From Alphaproteobacteria bacterium (GTDB lineage Bacteria; Pseudomonadota; Alphaproteobacteria; Rhizobiales; Xanthobacteraceae), in NCBI GenBank assembly GCA_005884765.1, contig VAZV01000144.1, positions 1 through 64,000 on the forward strand: DNA of 64,000 bases, in the 5' to 3' direction. A program made the position numbers and the translations under genes. Every line of letters starts with the position of its first letter. Position 1 is the stretch's first letter. This document shows positions 10,091-18,352 of the stretch, in pieces. The notes beneath the pieces were generated by a model. That model saw nothing but the letters and a program-made list of their open reading frames with translations, did not search any database and had not been told where the DNA came from.

Positions 10091-10618
10091 TCAGTCCATC
10101 CGCTTCCCTTCCGCATGGGGATCGCGATCCGCATACGGATTGGGAATGCCGAGCTGCGCGAGAATCTCCTGCTCGAGGGTTTCCATCGCTTCGGCGTCGT
10201 CGTCCTCGTCGTGATCGTAACCGATCAGGTGCAGGAAACCATGCACCGCAAGATGGCTGAGATGATGCTCGAACGGCTTTTGTTCCTCATCGGCCTCCTT
10301 GCGCATCGTCTGATAGGCAATCGCGATGTCGCCGAGCATGCGCGGCGCGTCGTCCGCAGCGCTCGGGCGGGACGTTTGCAGCGCCGGGAACGACAGCACA
10401 TTGGTCGGCTTGTCGACGCCGCGCCAGTTCAAGTTGAGCGTGCGAATGCCGGCGTCGTCGGTCAGCATGACCGCCAGCTCGGCCTCGCCGACGTCTTGAT
10501 CGACGGTCTCGGCGGCGGCCGCGATGGCGCGCTGGATCACGGCCTCGGCGTCAGGTTCATCTCGCCAGCAAGCGGCGACAACGAGAACCTCGGTGATCGG
10601 GAGGATTAAGTTCGGCAT
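10091..10618 (-). CDS. ybeY: Endoribonuclease YbeY (rRNA maturation factor)
   Basis: 175 residues. YbeY is a zinc-dependent single-strand endoribonuclease needed for 16S rRNA 3' end maturation and ribosome quality control. The metal site is clear as HGFLHLIGYDHDEDDDAEAM (H-x3-H-x5-H). The upstream core TDDAGIRTLNLNWRGVDKPT and NVLSFPA is also typical. The stop codon is one base away from the corC ATG, and phoH lies about 60 nt upstream, matching the conserved phoH-ybeY-corC operon. Confidence 0.95.
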   Translation of the reverse strand: MPNLILPITEVLVVAACWRDEPDAEAVIQRAIAAAAETVDQDVGEAELAVMLTDDAGIRTLNLNWRGVDKPTNVLSFPALQTSRPSAADDAPRMLGDIAIAYQTMRKEADEEQKPFEHHLSHLAVHGFLHLIGYDHDEDDDAEAMETLEQEILAQLGIPNPYADRDPHAEGKRMD

Positions 10619-10678
10619 CGTGCGGAATTTCTTTGCGACGGAAGTCGCCTCCAGCGCGCGGGCGCGTTCAGTTTCGGA

Positions 10679-11734
10679 TCACGGCTTGGCGGCTGCCGGC
10701 CGCTGCGGCGATCCTTCATAAGCAGCGACGATCCGCGCCACCAGCTCGTGGCGGATCACGTCCTCGGCGGTGAATTTCACTTGCGCGATGCCCTCGACGC
10801 CATCGAGCAATTTGGCGGCTTCCGCGAGGCCCGAAGTCTGGCCGTTCGGCAAATCGACCTGGGAAGGATCGCCGGTGACGATCATGCGGCTGTTTTCGCC
10901 GAGCCGGGTCAGGAACATCTTCATCTGCATGGAAGTGGTGTTCTGCGCCTCGTCCAGGATGATGGCGGCGTTGGTCAGCGTACGGCCGCGCATGAAGGCG
11001 AGCGGTGCGATCTCGATTTCGCCGGCTTGCAGCGCGCGCTCGACGACGCGCGAATCCATCAGATCGTACAGCGCGTCGTAAATCGGCCGCAGGTACGGAT
11101 CGACCTTCTCGCGCAAATCGCCGGGCAGGAAGCCAAGCCGCTCGCCGGCCTCGACCGCCGGACGCGACAGGATGATGCGGTCGACTTCCTTGCGTTCGAA
11201 CAGTTGCGCGGCGTACGCGACTGCAAGCCAGGTCTTGCCGGTGCCGGCAGGTCCGACGCCGAACACCAGCTCATGGCGCTTCAGCGCGCGGACATAGGAA
11301 TCCTGCGCGGCGGTGCGCGCCCGCACCGGACGCTTGCGTAAATTGATGATTTCGAACGCCGACTTTGCCGCTTTGGCATCGAACTCGAACAACGAACCTT
11401 GCGCGATCACGGCGCGGATCGCGCCTTCGACGTCGCCCTGCGCGAGCTCCTGCCCCTGGACGGCTTGCGCATAGAGCGCTTCCAGCACGCGCCGTGCCGC
11501 GTCGCAGCCGTCGCGGGAGCCGGCGATGGTGATGTGGTTGCCGCGGGAATCGACGACGACGCCGAGCCGGCGCTCGATCAGCGCCAAATTCTGTCCATAC
11601 GGGCCGACCAACGCGGAAGCGGCGCGGTTGTCGTCAAAGTCGATGACGACCTGCGTCTCGGGCGGAACCTGCATGTCGCGGTCAAATTTGCGGCTGGGAG
11701 CGAGCGAAGGCGAATCCGATGCACTTTTTGGCAA
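10679..11734 (-). CDS. phoH: PhoH family ATPase
   Basis: 351 residues (an internal Met at residue 21 is an alternative start). A KH-like N-terminal region (VIDFDDNRAASALVGPYGQN) precedes a P-loop ATPase domain with Walker A FGVGPAGTGKTWLAVAYAA and Walker B NAAIILDEAQNTT, then MIVTGDPSQVDLP. PhoH2-like proteins are predicted RNA helicases or RNA-processing ATPases; YbeZ, the E. coli equivalent, works beside YbeY. The gene lies directly after miaB and before ybeY, the standard arrangement. No frame damage is seen. Confidence 0.94.
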   Translation of the reverse strand: MPKSASDSPSLAPSRKFDRDMQVPPETQVVIDFDDNRAASALVGPYGQNLALIERRLGVVVDSRGNHITIAGSRDGCDAARRVLEALYAQAVQGQELAQGDVEGAIRAVIAQGSLFEFDAKAAKSAFEIINLRKRPVRARTAAQDSYVRALKRHELVFGVGPAGTGKTWLAVAYAAQLFERKEVDRIILSRPAVEAGERLGFLPGDLREKVDPYLRPIYDALYDLMDSRVVERALQAGEIEIAPLAFMRGRTLTNAAIILDEAQNTTSMQMKMFLTRLGENSRMIVTGDPSQVDLPNGQTSGLAEAAKLLDGVEGIAQVKFTAEDVIRHELVARIVAAYEGSPQRPAAAKP

Positions 11735-11738
11735 GGGT

Positions 11739-13053
11739 TCAGGCTCCGTTGGTCATGTGAGAGGAGGCCGGCCGGACGGCATGCGCATGCACCGGGACCA
11801 CAAGTTCGCCGAGCAGGCTGTAGCGCTCGAGGCTTTCTATTCTGACCGGCAGAACCTGGCCGATGATGTCAGGCGAGGCCATCACATGCGTGGGCTGAAG
11901 ATAGGCGGTGCGGCCGACGATCTGGCCCGGATTGCGCGCGGCGCGCTCGAACAGTACATCGACGGTGTTGCCAATCGCAGCCATGTTGAAGGCCGACTGC
12001 TGGCTGTCGATCAATTCCTGGAGCCGCACCAATCGCTTGTCCATGTCTTGCGCTGACACCGTCTCCTTGAAGTCCGCCGCAGGCGTGCCGGGCCGCGGCG
12101 AATATTTGAACGAATAGGCGCCAGCGTATCCGATTTGCGTGACAAGCGCGAGGGTGGCGGAAAAATCTTCCTCGGTCTCGCCGGGGAAGCCAACAATAAA
12201 ATCCGATGAAAATGCAATATCTTGCCGTACTGCACGAAAACGGTCGCGGCATCAGCGCCGGCACATCGCGATGCGCCTCGAGCAGCGAATCATCGACGTC
12301 GCGTGGATGGCTGGTCGAATAGCGCAGGCGGACAATGCCGGGAATTTCGGCGAGGCGATGCAGCAGTTTGCCGAGCGGCCAGCTTTGTCCGTCCGGCCCC
12401 TCGCCGTGATAGGCGTTGACGTTCTGTCCGATCAGGGTGATTTCGCGCACGCCATTGTCGGCGAGCCGCATCACATCGTCGATGATCTTGGCGACCGGCC
12501 GCGACACCTCGGCGCCCCGCGTATACGGCACCACGCAGAAGGTGCAGAATTTGTCGCAGCCTTCCTGAACGGTGACAAAGGACGAAATGCCGCGGGCGCG
12601 GATTGCGTCGGGCCGCGGCGGCGGCAAAAATCCGAACTTGTCCTGGAGCGGGAATTCGGTCTCGATCGCGCGGCCAACGCTGTTTGCGCGGGCCAAAAGC
12701 TGCGGCAAATGGTGGTAGCTCTGCGGACCGACCACGACATCGACGACCGGCGCGCGGCGGATGATCTCCTCGCCTTCGGCCTGCGCGACGCATCCGGCCA
12801 CCGCGATGCTCATCTGTCGGCCATTGCGTGCGGCCTCGCCCTTGGCGGCGCGCAGCCGGCCCAGTTCCGAGTAGACTTTCTCGGAAGCCTTTTCGCGGAT
12901 GTGGCAAGTGTTGAGGATCACGAGGTCCGCGTCGTCAGCGCTGGCGGTCTCGACAAAGCCTTCGCCCGCCAATGTGTCCACCATGCGCTGGGCATCGTAG
13001 ACGTTCATCTGGCAGCCATAGGATTTGATATGCAGCTTGCGCGGCGGCTTCAT
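11739..13053 (-). pseudogene. miaB: tRNA-2-methylthio-N6-dimethylallyladenosine synthase, broken by an internal deletion
   Basis: MiaB is the radical-SAM methylthiotransferase that makes ms2i6A37 in tRNA. The N-terminal part is intact: [20 protein letters not shown] with the UPF0004 cysteines, and the radical-SAM motif [10 protein letters not shown]. After HRDVPALMP (near 12215) the frame breaks. Translation resumes one frame over at [20 protein letters not shown] and runs through the TRAM region to MTNGA. Family members have about 30 residues at the break, including HLPVQSGSD, which are missing here; the bases left fit a loss of about 89 nt. A clean deletion without a homopolymer is odd. It is either a real pseudogene or an assembly defect. 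Confidence 0.85.
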
Positions 13054-13188
13054 GGAACCCGAATGTGTCAATGCTGCTCAGATATAGGCTAAAGGGCCGA
13101 AAATCCAGCGTTTGGGCCTGGCATTCCGGCATTAAGCCCGGAATCTCGAGATTCCCGGTTCACGCGTGCCCCAGGATGACGCGGATAG

Positions 13189-13638
13189 TCACTTCTTTTC
13201 GTCGTCCATCGGGACGCAATACAGCTCAAGCCGGTGGTCGACCAGCTTGTAGCCGAGCTTGCGGGCAATTTCGGCTTGCAGCTTTTCGATCTCCTCCGAG
13301 GTGAATTCGATCACCTTGCCGTCGCGCAGGTTGATCAGATGATCGTGGTGGCTGTCGCGCATCTGCTCGTAGCGGGCGCGCCCTTCACGGAAGTCGTGGC
13401 GCTCGATGATGCCGGCATCCTCGAACAGCTTGACGGTGCGATACACCGTCGAGATCGAGATCTTGTCGTCGACCGCGACACAACGCCGGTACAACTCCTC
13501 GACATCGGGATGATCCGCGGCCTCCGCCAGCACGCGCGCGATGACGCGGCGCTGTTCGGTCATGCGCATGCCGGTGGCGGCGCAACGCGCCTCTATTCCG
13601 GTGGCTTTCACGGCCGGCGTGGATTTCAAGACGGTCAT
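13189..13638 (-). CDS. fur: Fur-family metal-responsive transcriptional regulator (Fur/Mur type)
   Basis: 149 residues. The winged helix is clear (GMRMTEQRRVIARVLAEAAD, then SISTVYRTVKLFEDAGIIER). The metal and dimer region reads HHDHLINLRDGKVIEFTSEE. The C-x2-C zinc motifs of E. coli Fur are absent, as in alphaproteobacterial Fur/Mur proteins that sense manganese or iron. In many Rhizobiales fur lies between rimI and miaB, exactly as here. Irr is excluded because its heme-regulatory motif is not seen. Which metal it senses cannot be decided from sequence alone. Confidence 0.88.
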   Translation of the reverse strand: MTVLKSTPAVKATGIEARCAATGMRMTEQRRVIARVLAEAADHPDVEELYRRCVAVDDKISISTVYRTVKLFEDAGIIERHDFREGRARYEQMRDSHHDHLINLRDGKVIEFTSEEIEKLQAEIARKLGYKLVDHRLELYCVPMDDEKK

Positions 13639-13679
13639 GGGATCCTTTGCCTAACGCGCTTTCTGCCAGTCCGCGCAGT

Positions 13680-14168
13680 TTACGACAAGTCGCGGCGCAT
13701 CAGAAGCGCATTCAATTGTTCCCCGTTCGCCTGCTGATAATAGCGCTCGCGGCGCCCAACCACGCCAAATCCGGCCCATTCGTAGAGCCGGCGCGCCGGT
13801 TCGTTCTGTTCCTCGACCTCGAGGAATATGGCGCGAGCGCCGCGGCCCGCCAGGTGACCGAGATGGGTTAAAAGCAGCTCACGCGACAGGCCCCGGCCGC
13901 GATGGGCGGCATCGATCGCAATCGACAATATCTCCGCCTCATCGGCCGCCATCCGCGACACCGCAAAGCCTATGATCTTTCGTCCCAGTCGGAGGCGATG
14001 AACGAGCGTATTGCGCTCGCGCATCATGTTCTCGAATTCGCTCTCGCCCCAACCGCGATGAAACGAGGCACCATGAAGCTCGGCGAGTCTTGGCGCGTCG
14101 CGCAAGGTGGCGGCCTCGATCGCGGGTGTGGCGCCCATACCCCAAAGCCCCGAGAACCACGTCATCAT
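13680..14168 (-). CDS. rimI: Ribosomal-protein-alanine N-acetyltransferase RimI-like (GNAT)
   Basis: 162 residues from ATG 14168, which overlaps the tsaB stop as ATGA. It has a GNAT fold with the acetyl-CoA loop AEILSIAIDAAHRGRGLSRE (R-G-R-G variant) and the conserved IFLEVEEQNEPARRLYEWAG, then FGVVGRRERYYQ. RimI homologues acetylate the N-terminus of ribosomal protein S18 or other proteins. The pairing tsaB-rimI is widespread in bacteria and supports the name, although substrate specificity is inferred. A longer upstream frame inside tsaB is a shadow. Confidence 0.9.
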   Translation of the reverse strand: MMTWFSGLWGMGATPAIEAATLRDAPRLAELHGASFHRGWGESEFENMMRERNTLVHRLRLGRKIIGFAVSRMAADEAEILSIAIDAAHRGRGLSRELLLTHLGHLAGRGARAIFLEVEEQNEPARRLYEWAGFGVVGRRERYYQQANGEQLNALLMRRDLS

Positions 14169-14863
14169 GAGGCGATCGGCTGCGTGGTCGTCAGCGGTAC
14201 GTCCTTTGAAGGTTTGGCATCGGGCGCGCGCAGATAGCAGGGCCGCGCGGGCGCACTTTCCGGATTGACCGCGGCACCCAGCCACGCCACCCAGGCGATA
14301 TCAGGGGCTACTTGCGCATGGACCTCGAAGGGGGGCGCCGCATGGGCCGGCCAGTGCTGGCTGAGAATTGTCGCGGCATTGCCGACCAGATACGGCGGTC
14401 CAAACCGCCATGCCGCCAGCGCCTCGGCAATCGGCGCCACTTGAGGCGAGATCAAAGACGTGCCGTCGCCGCCGACCACCTGGAAGTACACGTGGCCGTG
14501 GCGCGCATCGATCGCCGCGATGACGGGATGTTCGCCATGATCGCTCACCACGGGCGCGGCATAGGCCGTCAGCGTGGTCACTCCCACGGCCGGCTTTCCG
14601 GCGGCCAGCGCAATGCCGCGCGCGGCGGAAAGTCCCACCCTTAAGCCTGTAAAACTGCCCGGCCCGGTGGTTACCGCGATACGGTCGAACGCCGAAAACG
14701 GCAGCCCCGATTGCTGCATGACCCGCGCGATCAGCGGCATCAAGGCTTCGGCATGGCCGCGCTTCATCGGCAGCGATTCCTGCGCAATCAGCTTGCCGGC
14801 GTCGGTGTCGAGAACGCCTGCGGCGCAGGCATCGAGCGCGGTATCGATGGCGAGGATCAGCAT
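14165..14863 (-). CDS. tsaB: tRNA threonylcarbamoyladenosine biosynthesis protein TsaB
   Basis: 232 residues from ATG 14863 (MLILAIDTALDACAAGVLDT). TsaB is the inactive ASKHA-fold partner of TsaD in making t6A37 of ANN-decoding tRNAs. Diagnostic motifs: HAEALMPLIARVMQQSG, then IAVTTGPGSFTGLRVGLSAA and RGIALA. It overlaps rimI by 4 nt. Upstream lies a family D repeat separating it from the Nfu gene. Confidence 0.93.
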   Translation of the reverse strand: MLILAIDTALDACAAGVLDTDAGKLIAQESLPMKRGHAEALMPLIARVMQQSGLPFSAFDRIAVTTGPGSFTGLRVGLSAARGIALAAGKPAVGVTTLTAYAAPVVSDHGEHPVIAAIDARHGHVYFQVVGGDGTSLISPQVAPIAEALAAWRFGPPYLVGNAATILSQHWPAHAAPPFEVHAQVAPDIAWVAWLGAAVNPESAPARPCYLRAPDAKPSKDVPLTTTQPIAS

Positions 14864-14883
14864 GGGCGATGTATAGCAGCTTC

Positions 14884-15002
14884 GCAGGGTGGGCAAAGGC
14901 GCGTCAGCGCCGTGCCCACCTCTTTGGCCAAACGGCCATATCTTCTCTTCCGAATCGCGCGATGGTGGGCACGGCGCGAGGTGCGCCTTTGCCCATCCTA
15001 CA
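14884..15002. repeat. Intergenic inverted repeat, family D
   Basis: The left end reads AGGGTGGGCAAAGGCGC and the right end reads GCGCCTTTGCCCATCCT, so the ends pair as a long imperfect stem. Inside, GCCGTGCCCACC (14909-14920) pairs with GGTGGGCACGGC. It sits between tsaB and the Nfu gene, both minus strand. Copies of this kind are common between genes in Bradyrhizobium genomes. No ORF is present. A transcript processing or termination role is inferred. Confidence 0.75.
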
Positions 15003-15011
15003 GGTGACCGC

Positions 15012-15581
15012 TTACACCGGCTGGACTTCGACCACCTCAGGCACGAAATGCCGCAGCAGGTTCTGAATGCCGTGCCGCAACGTCGCGGTCGATGACGGGC
15101 AGCCTGAGCAGGCGCCCTTCATGTTGAGATAGACGATGCCATCCTTGAAGCCACGGAAGGTGATGTCGCCGCCGTCGTTGGCCACAGCAGGCCGGACCCT
15201 GGTTTCGATCAGGTCCTTGATCATTTCGACCGTCTCGGCGTCCGCCTCGTTGAAGAATTCGCCGGCTTCATCGCTCGCCTCGTCGCTGGTGGCGCTGCCG
15301 TCGGAGAGCAGCGGCGCGCCGGACATGTAATGCTCCATGATCGCGCCGAGGATCGCGGGCTTTAAATGCTGCCAGTCGCTGGCGTCCTTGGTCACGGTGA
15401 TGAAGTCCGACCCGTAAAACACGCCGGTGACGCCGGGCACGCCAAAAAGCCTCTCGGCGAGGGGTGAGCGTGCGGCGGCTTCGTGGTTGGCGAACTCCAT
15501 GGTGCCGCCCTCGAGCACGAGGCGGCCAGGGATGAATTTCAGCGTCGCGGGATTGGGGGTCGTTTCGGTCTGAATAAACAT
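15012..15581 (-). CDS. Nfu-type iron-sulfur cluster scaffold/carrier protein
   Basis: 189 residues. The N-terminal Nfu_N domain (MFIQTETTPNPATLKFIPGR) is followed by an acidic linker and the C-terminal NifU domain with the cluster-ligating pair in MKGACSGCPSSTATLRHGIQ. This is the NfuA-like architecture that carries 4Fe-4S clusters to apo-enzymes. It is encoded near tsaB, uspA and trpS in Rhizobiales, and that context is only partly kept here because a regulator/permease pair lies between it and uspA. Confidence 0.93.
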   Translation of the reverse strand: MFIQTETTPNPATLKFIPGRLVLEGGTMEFANHEAAARSPLAERLFGVPGVTGVFYGSDFITVTKDASDWQHLKPAILGAIMEHYMSGAPLLSDGSATSDEASDEAGEFFNEADAETVEMIKDLIETRVRPAVANDGGDITFRGFKDGIVYLNMKGACSGCPSSTATLRHGIQNLLRHFVPEVVEVQPV

Positions 15582-15961
15582 GGTTCTCTCCGGCGTCGCC
15601 GGTTCAAGGCCGGCGCGTGAGCTTCTGTCTATCAGATGGCGACGGCTAAGGCACGATCAAGAGGTGCGCACGAGTACCTCTGCAGAGGTTTTGACGGGTT
15701 GGCGAGCAGCATTGCTCGGTCACCCCCTGCCGATGACGAATACATTGATCCGGTGGCCGGTGTATCCCAGATAGCCGACGACGTGGCGCGACGCCGAAAT
15801 CGGCGGCAGTGGGCCAAACGCTTCACCTTCGCACTGCAAGAAAAACAGCTCCTTTCTCGGCGCCAGACCACCATGAGGTCCGACCATGAGGTCGGCCACG
15901 GACGCCGAAAAAGTGGAAACGGTGACCTGCAGCATTTGCGCGAGATGACGCTTCGCTCAGC
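15582..15961. other. Gene-poor stretch, possible gene remnant
   Basis: About 380 nt between the Nfu gene and the ArsR-like regulator. Short frames exist on both strands. The least random is minus 15720-15935 (VADLMVGPHGGLAPRKELFF, then SASRHVVGYLGYTGHRINVF), which could be the end of a lost gene, but I recognise no family and see no ribosome binding site. No repeat or RNA gene was seen. Confidence 0.4.
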
Positions 15962-16729
15962 CTAAGCTGTCAGCCGTCGTGGGTCGCGTAATCGATCGGT
16001 TGGCATACCCTCGTTGTTGATCTCGATCTGGAAGGTTTCGGACAAGCCCGCCCTTCCGGACGACGTCAGTTCGAGTGCACGGCTGCCCGGCACACATTTG
16101 AGCCATCCGAGCTCCAATAGACGATCCAGAATCCGAGCTCCGACGAGTCCCTTGAGGTGATAACGACGCTCGCTCCAGTCGAGACACGGCTGGCAGAAAA
16201 TCCGCCGAGTCCGCGGCCTCAGATCAGCGCCGAACGCGGAAAGGAAACGCCCGCCCGAAGACGTGACCTCACCGCCTTCATCGGTGAGCACGATGTGCCC
16301 CATGGCCACAAGTGCATCGGTAACGGCGACTCCTACCTGGCCAGCCAGGTGATCGTAGCAACTTCGGGCAAAACGGAGTGCATTGTCGTTTGCTGACCGC
16401 GGCTGACGACGGGGTGGCACCTCTATGGCGGCGACGACCTTGATGCTCTCCAGCATTGTCGCAACCAGCGGGGACGCGATCCGATAATAGCTGAAGCGGC
16501 GCTTGTGGATGACAGTCAAAAGCCGCGCGGCGACCAGCTTGCTCAGGTGGCCGCTCGCCGTCGAGCGAGAGACATTGGCGCAGTAAGCAAGCTCAGTGGC
16601 CGTCAGCGACTGGCCGCCCATCAGGGCGTTAAGCATCGTCGCTCGCGCGGTGTCACCCACGAGAGCGGCCACTTCCACCAGATTTGCCGCCGCGACCATC
16701 GCTAACCCTATCGCTGATGCCGGAAGCAT
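15962..16729 (-). CDS. ArsR-like winged-helix transcriptional regulator
   Basis: 255 residues from ATG 16729 (MLPASAIGLAMVAAANLVEV); a TTG at 16777 would add 16 residues but would place the adjacent palindrome inside the gene. Residues about 25-95 form an ArsR-type HTH (DTARATMLNALMGGQSLTAT, then ANVSRSTASGHLSKLVAARL). The C-terminal half has the signature of this long ArsR subgroup, FCQPCLDWSERRYHLKGLVG, whose cysteines might bind a ligand or metal. It is divergent from a TauE/SafE permease with a perfect palindrome in between, so it probably controls that gene and itself. The ligand is unknown. Confidence 0.85.
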   Translation of the reverse strand: MLPASAIGLAMVAAANLVEVAALVGDTARATMLNALMGGQSLTATELAYCANVSRSTASGHLSKLVAARLLTVIHKRRFSYYRIASPLVATMLESIKVVAAIEVPPRRQPRSANDNALRFARSCYDHLAGQVGVAVTDALVAMGHIVLTDEGGEVTSSGGRFLSAFGADLRPRTRRIFCQPCLDWSERRYHLKGLVGARILDRLLELGWLKCVPGSRALELTSSGRAGLSETFQIEINNEGMPTDRLRDPRRLTA

Positions 16730-16740
16730 ATCAATCGAAG

Positions 16741-16764
16741 ACAGTTCGGCATAGGCCGAACTGT
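16741..16764. promoter_or_regulatory. Perfect palindrome, probable operator of the ArsR-like regulator
   Basis: ACAGTTCGGC, a 4-nt spacer ATAG, then GCCGAACTGT: a perfect 10-bp inverted repeat. It lies 12-35 nt upstream of the regulator ATG (16729) and about 95 nt upstream of the permease start. Length, symmetry and position fit a dimeric winged-helix repressor operator. This is inference; no binding data. Confidence 0.6.
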
Positions 16765-16858
16765 TCGCGCGAGACAATTGCGAACCTCGCGAGCGAGAAT
16801 CCGAAAGCCCGGCGCGAAAGCTGGGCAGGGAAACATCATCCTCCGGAAGTCAAACGTC

Positions 16859-17626
16859 GTGTTGATCCAAGCCCTTCAGTTCGAGCAAGCAAGCATCATT
16901 GCTACCGTGGTTTGCAGCCTGATCGTCGCCGGCCTCCTGAAGGGGACAATCGGGGTCGGCATGCCAGTTGTCGCGCTGCCGCTGCTGTCGCTGTTCATCG
17001 ATATCAAATCAGCGGCGATGCTACTGAGCATGCCCTTGATCTTCAGCAACGTGCCGCAGGCGCTGGAGGGCGGAAAGACTGGACGATGCCTCATGCAATT
17101 GATGCCAGTGTTTCTCGGCATGATTCCCGGCCTCTTCCTCGGAGTTCGACTCCTGTTGGCGCTCGATGCGAACGTTGCAAAGATGATCGCAGGCCTGGTG
17201 CTTATAGGTGTCGGCGGCGTCACGCTGCTCGCGCCGAAGCTGCAGCTTCAGTCTCGCTTGGTTTTACCAACCGGCATCACATTCGGATTTTTCGGCGGGA
17301 TTCTGGGAGGCATCGCAGCGATGTCGGGACCGCTTGTTTTCATATTTCTGCTTGCAAAGGGACTGAGCGGAAAGGCGTTCACAAAGGAAGCATCGCTGTA
17401 TCTCGTCGTTTCCTCTGGCATGCTGGCAATTCTGCTGACGGCCAGCCGCCAGTTCAACTGGCTTGACGTTTTAGTCTCGACGGCCGCGATGTTGCCAGTC
17501 GTGCTCGGCATGTACCTCGGACAACATATGCGCGATAAAATTGCACCTGAGACATTCAAGAAGCTGGTGTTGATCGCGGTCATTGCCGCGGGCGCCGATT
17601 TGCTGCGACATGGGTTCATCGGTTGA
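16859..17626 (+). CDS. TauE/SafE family permease (DUF81)
   Basis: 255 residues from GTG 16859, which has GGAAG upstream; longer frames reach 16778 but would overlap the promoter region. It is a membrane protein with about eight hydrophobic segments, starting ASIIATVVCSLIVAGLLKGT and including the family motif FGFFGGILGGIAAMSGPLVF. TauE/SafE proteins export or import small sulfur or organic acids such as sulfite, sulfoacetate or sulfolactate; the substrate here is unknown. The divergent ArsR-like gene is the likely regulator. The base composition is less GC-rich than the neighbours and the pair interrupts the Nfu-uspA-trpS neighbourhood, so acquisition by transfer is possible. Confidence 0.88.
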   Translation: MLIQALQFEQASIIATVVCSLIVAGLLKGTIGVGMPVVALPLLSLFIDIKSAAMLLSMPLIFSNVPQALEGGKTGRCLMQLMPVFLGMIPGLFLGVRLLLALDANVAKMIAGLVLIGVGGVTLLAPKLQLQSRLVLPTGITFGFFGGILGGIAAMSGPLVFIFLLAKGLSGKAFTKEASLYLVVSSGMLAILLTASRQFNWLDVLVSTAAMLPVVLGMYLGQHMRDKIAPETFKKLVLIAVIAAGADLLRHGFIG

Positions 17627-17687
17627 CGGGCTTGCCGGTGCCGCAAAATCTCCGTGCAAAGGTACTAGCTGTTCCCCGCGCGCAACC

Positions 17688-18182
17688 TCAGGAAAGCGCA
17701 TCAATTTCGGCGTCGCTGAGGTCGCCGGAGACGATGGTGATCGGGATCGGGAACGAGCCCACCGCCTGGGCCATCGTGGTGATGAGCGGGCCGGGGCCTT
17801 CCGGCCCGGGATTGGCCGCCAGCACCAGCATCGCGATATCGCTATCCTTGTCGATGACGTCGAGGATCTGCTCGGTCGGGTCGCCCTCGCGGATCACGCG
17901 CTCCGGTGTGATCGCGGCGATGCCATTGGCACGGCCGGACGCGCGGTCGAGCGCCTCGTTGGCGGCTTCCTCCGCCTCGGCGCGCATGATGTCGGCAACG
18001 CCCAGCCATTGCTGGTTCTGATCTTCCAGTTCGATGATGCGCAGCATCACCACGCCGCCGCCGGCCCGGAGCGCCCAGCGGCTCGCGTAATAGACCGCGC
18101 GGTCCCATTCCGCGGTGTCGTCAACGATAACCAGACATTTCGGCTTGTGACCCGTCTCGTAGCTTCGTCGCTGGGTGGTCAT
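17688..18182 (-). CDS. Universal stress protein (UspA family)
   Basis: 164 residues from ATG 18182 (MTTQRRSYETGHKPKCLVIV). A single Usp domain is seen: KCLVIVDDTAEWDRAVYYAS at the start and LVLAANPGPEGPGPLITTMA in the region that often carries the ATP-binding G-x2-G motif; the classical motif is not clean, so ATP binding is uncertain. Usp proteins bind nucleotides or partner proteins during stress. The gene is next to trpS in related genomes. It is convergent with the TauE/SafE gene. Confidence 0.85.
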   Translation of the reverse strand: MTTQRRSYETGHKPKCLVIVDDTAEWDRAVYYASRWALRAGGGVVMLRIIELEDQNQQWLGVADIMRAEAEEAANEALDRASGRANGIAAITPERVIREGDPTEQILDVIDKDSDIAMLVLAANPGPEGPGPLITTMAQAVGSFPIPITIVSGDLSDAEIDALS

Positions 18183-18352
18183 GCACGTCCTGGATGCTGC
18201 AGCCAACGCGTCTTCGAGCGAAGTGGGTAGCGGTTCGCATGAAGAAACGCGTCAAACAATTGGGCGCATGCTGCCACACTCGCCGCGCCTTTGGGAGAGG
18301 GTAACCAGCATCGTCCGCATGGCGTCGGACCTTGCTTCGCATCGCAAAAAAA

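Noticed and set aside
11739..13053. Programmed frameshift as the reason for the miaB break
   Set aside because: About 30 conserved residues are absent at the junction and there is no slippery sequence, so a deletion explains it better.
15636..15965. 109-codon plus ORF in the gap before the ArsR-like gene
   Set aside because: No family-like segment, no ribosome binding site, and it contains the low-complexity gap; kept only as a possible remnant region.
18281..18310. GGGAGAGGGTAACC as a family E repeat copy
   Set aside because: Only one arm matches and no second hairpin follows.
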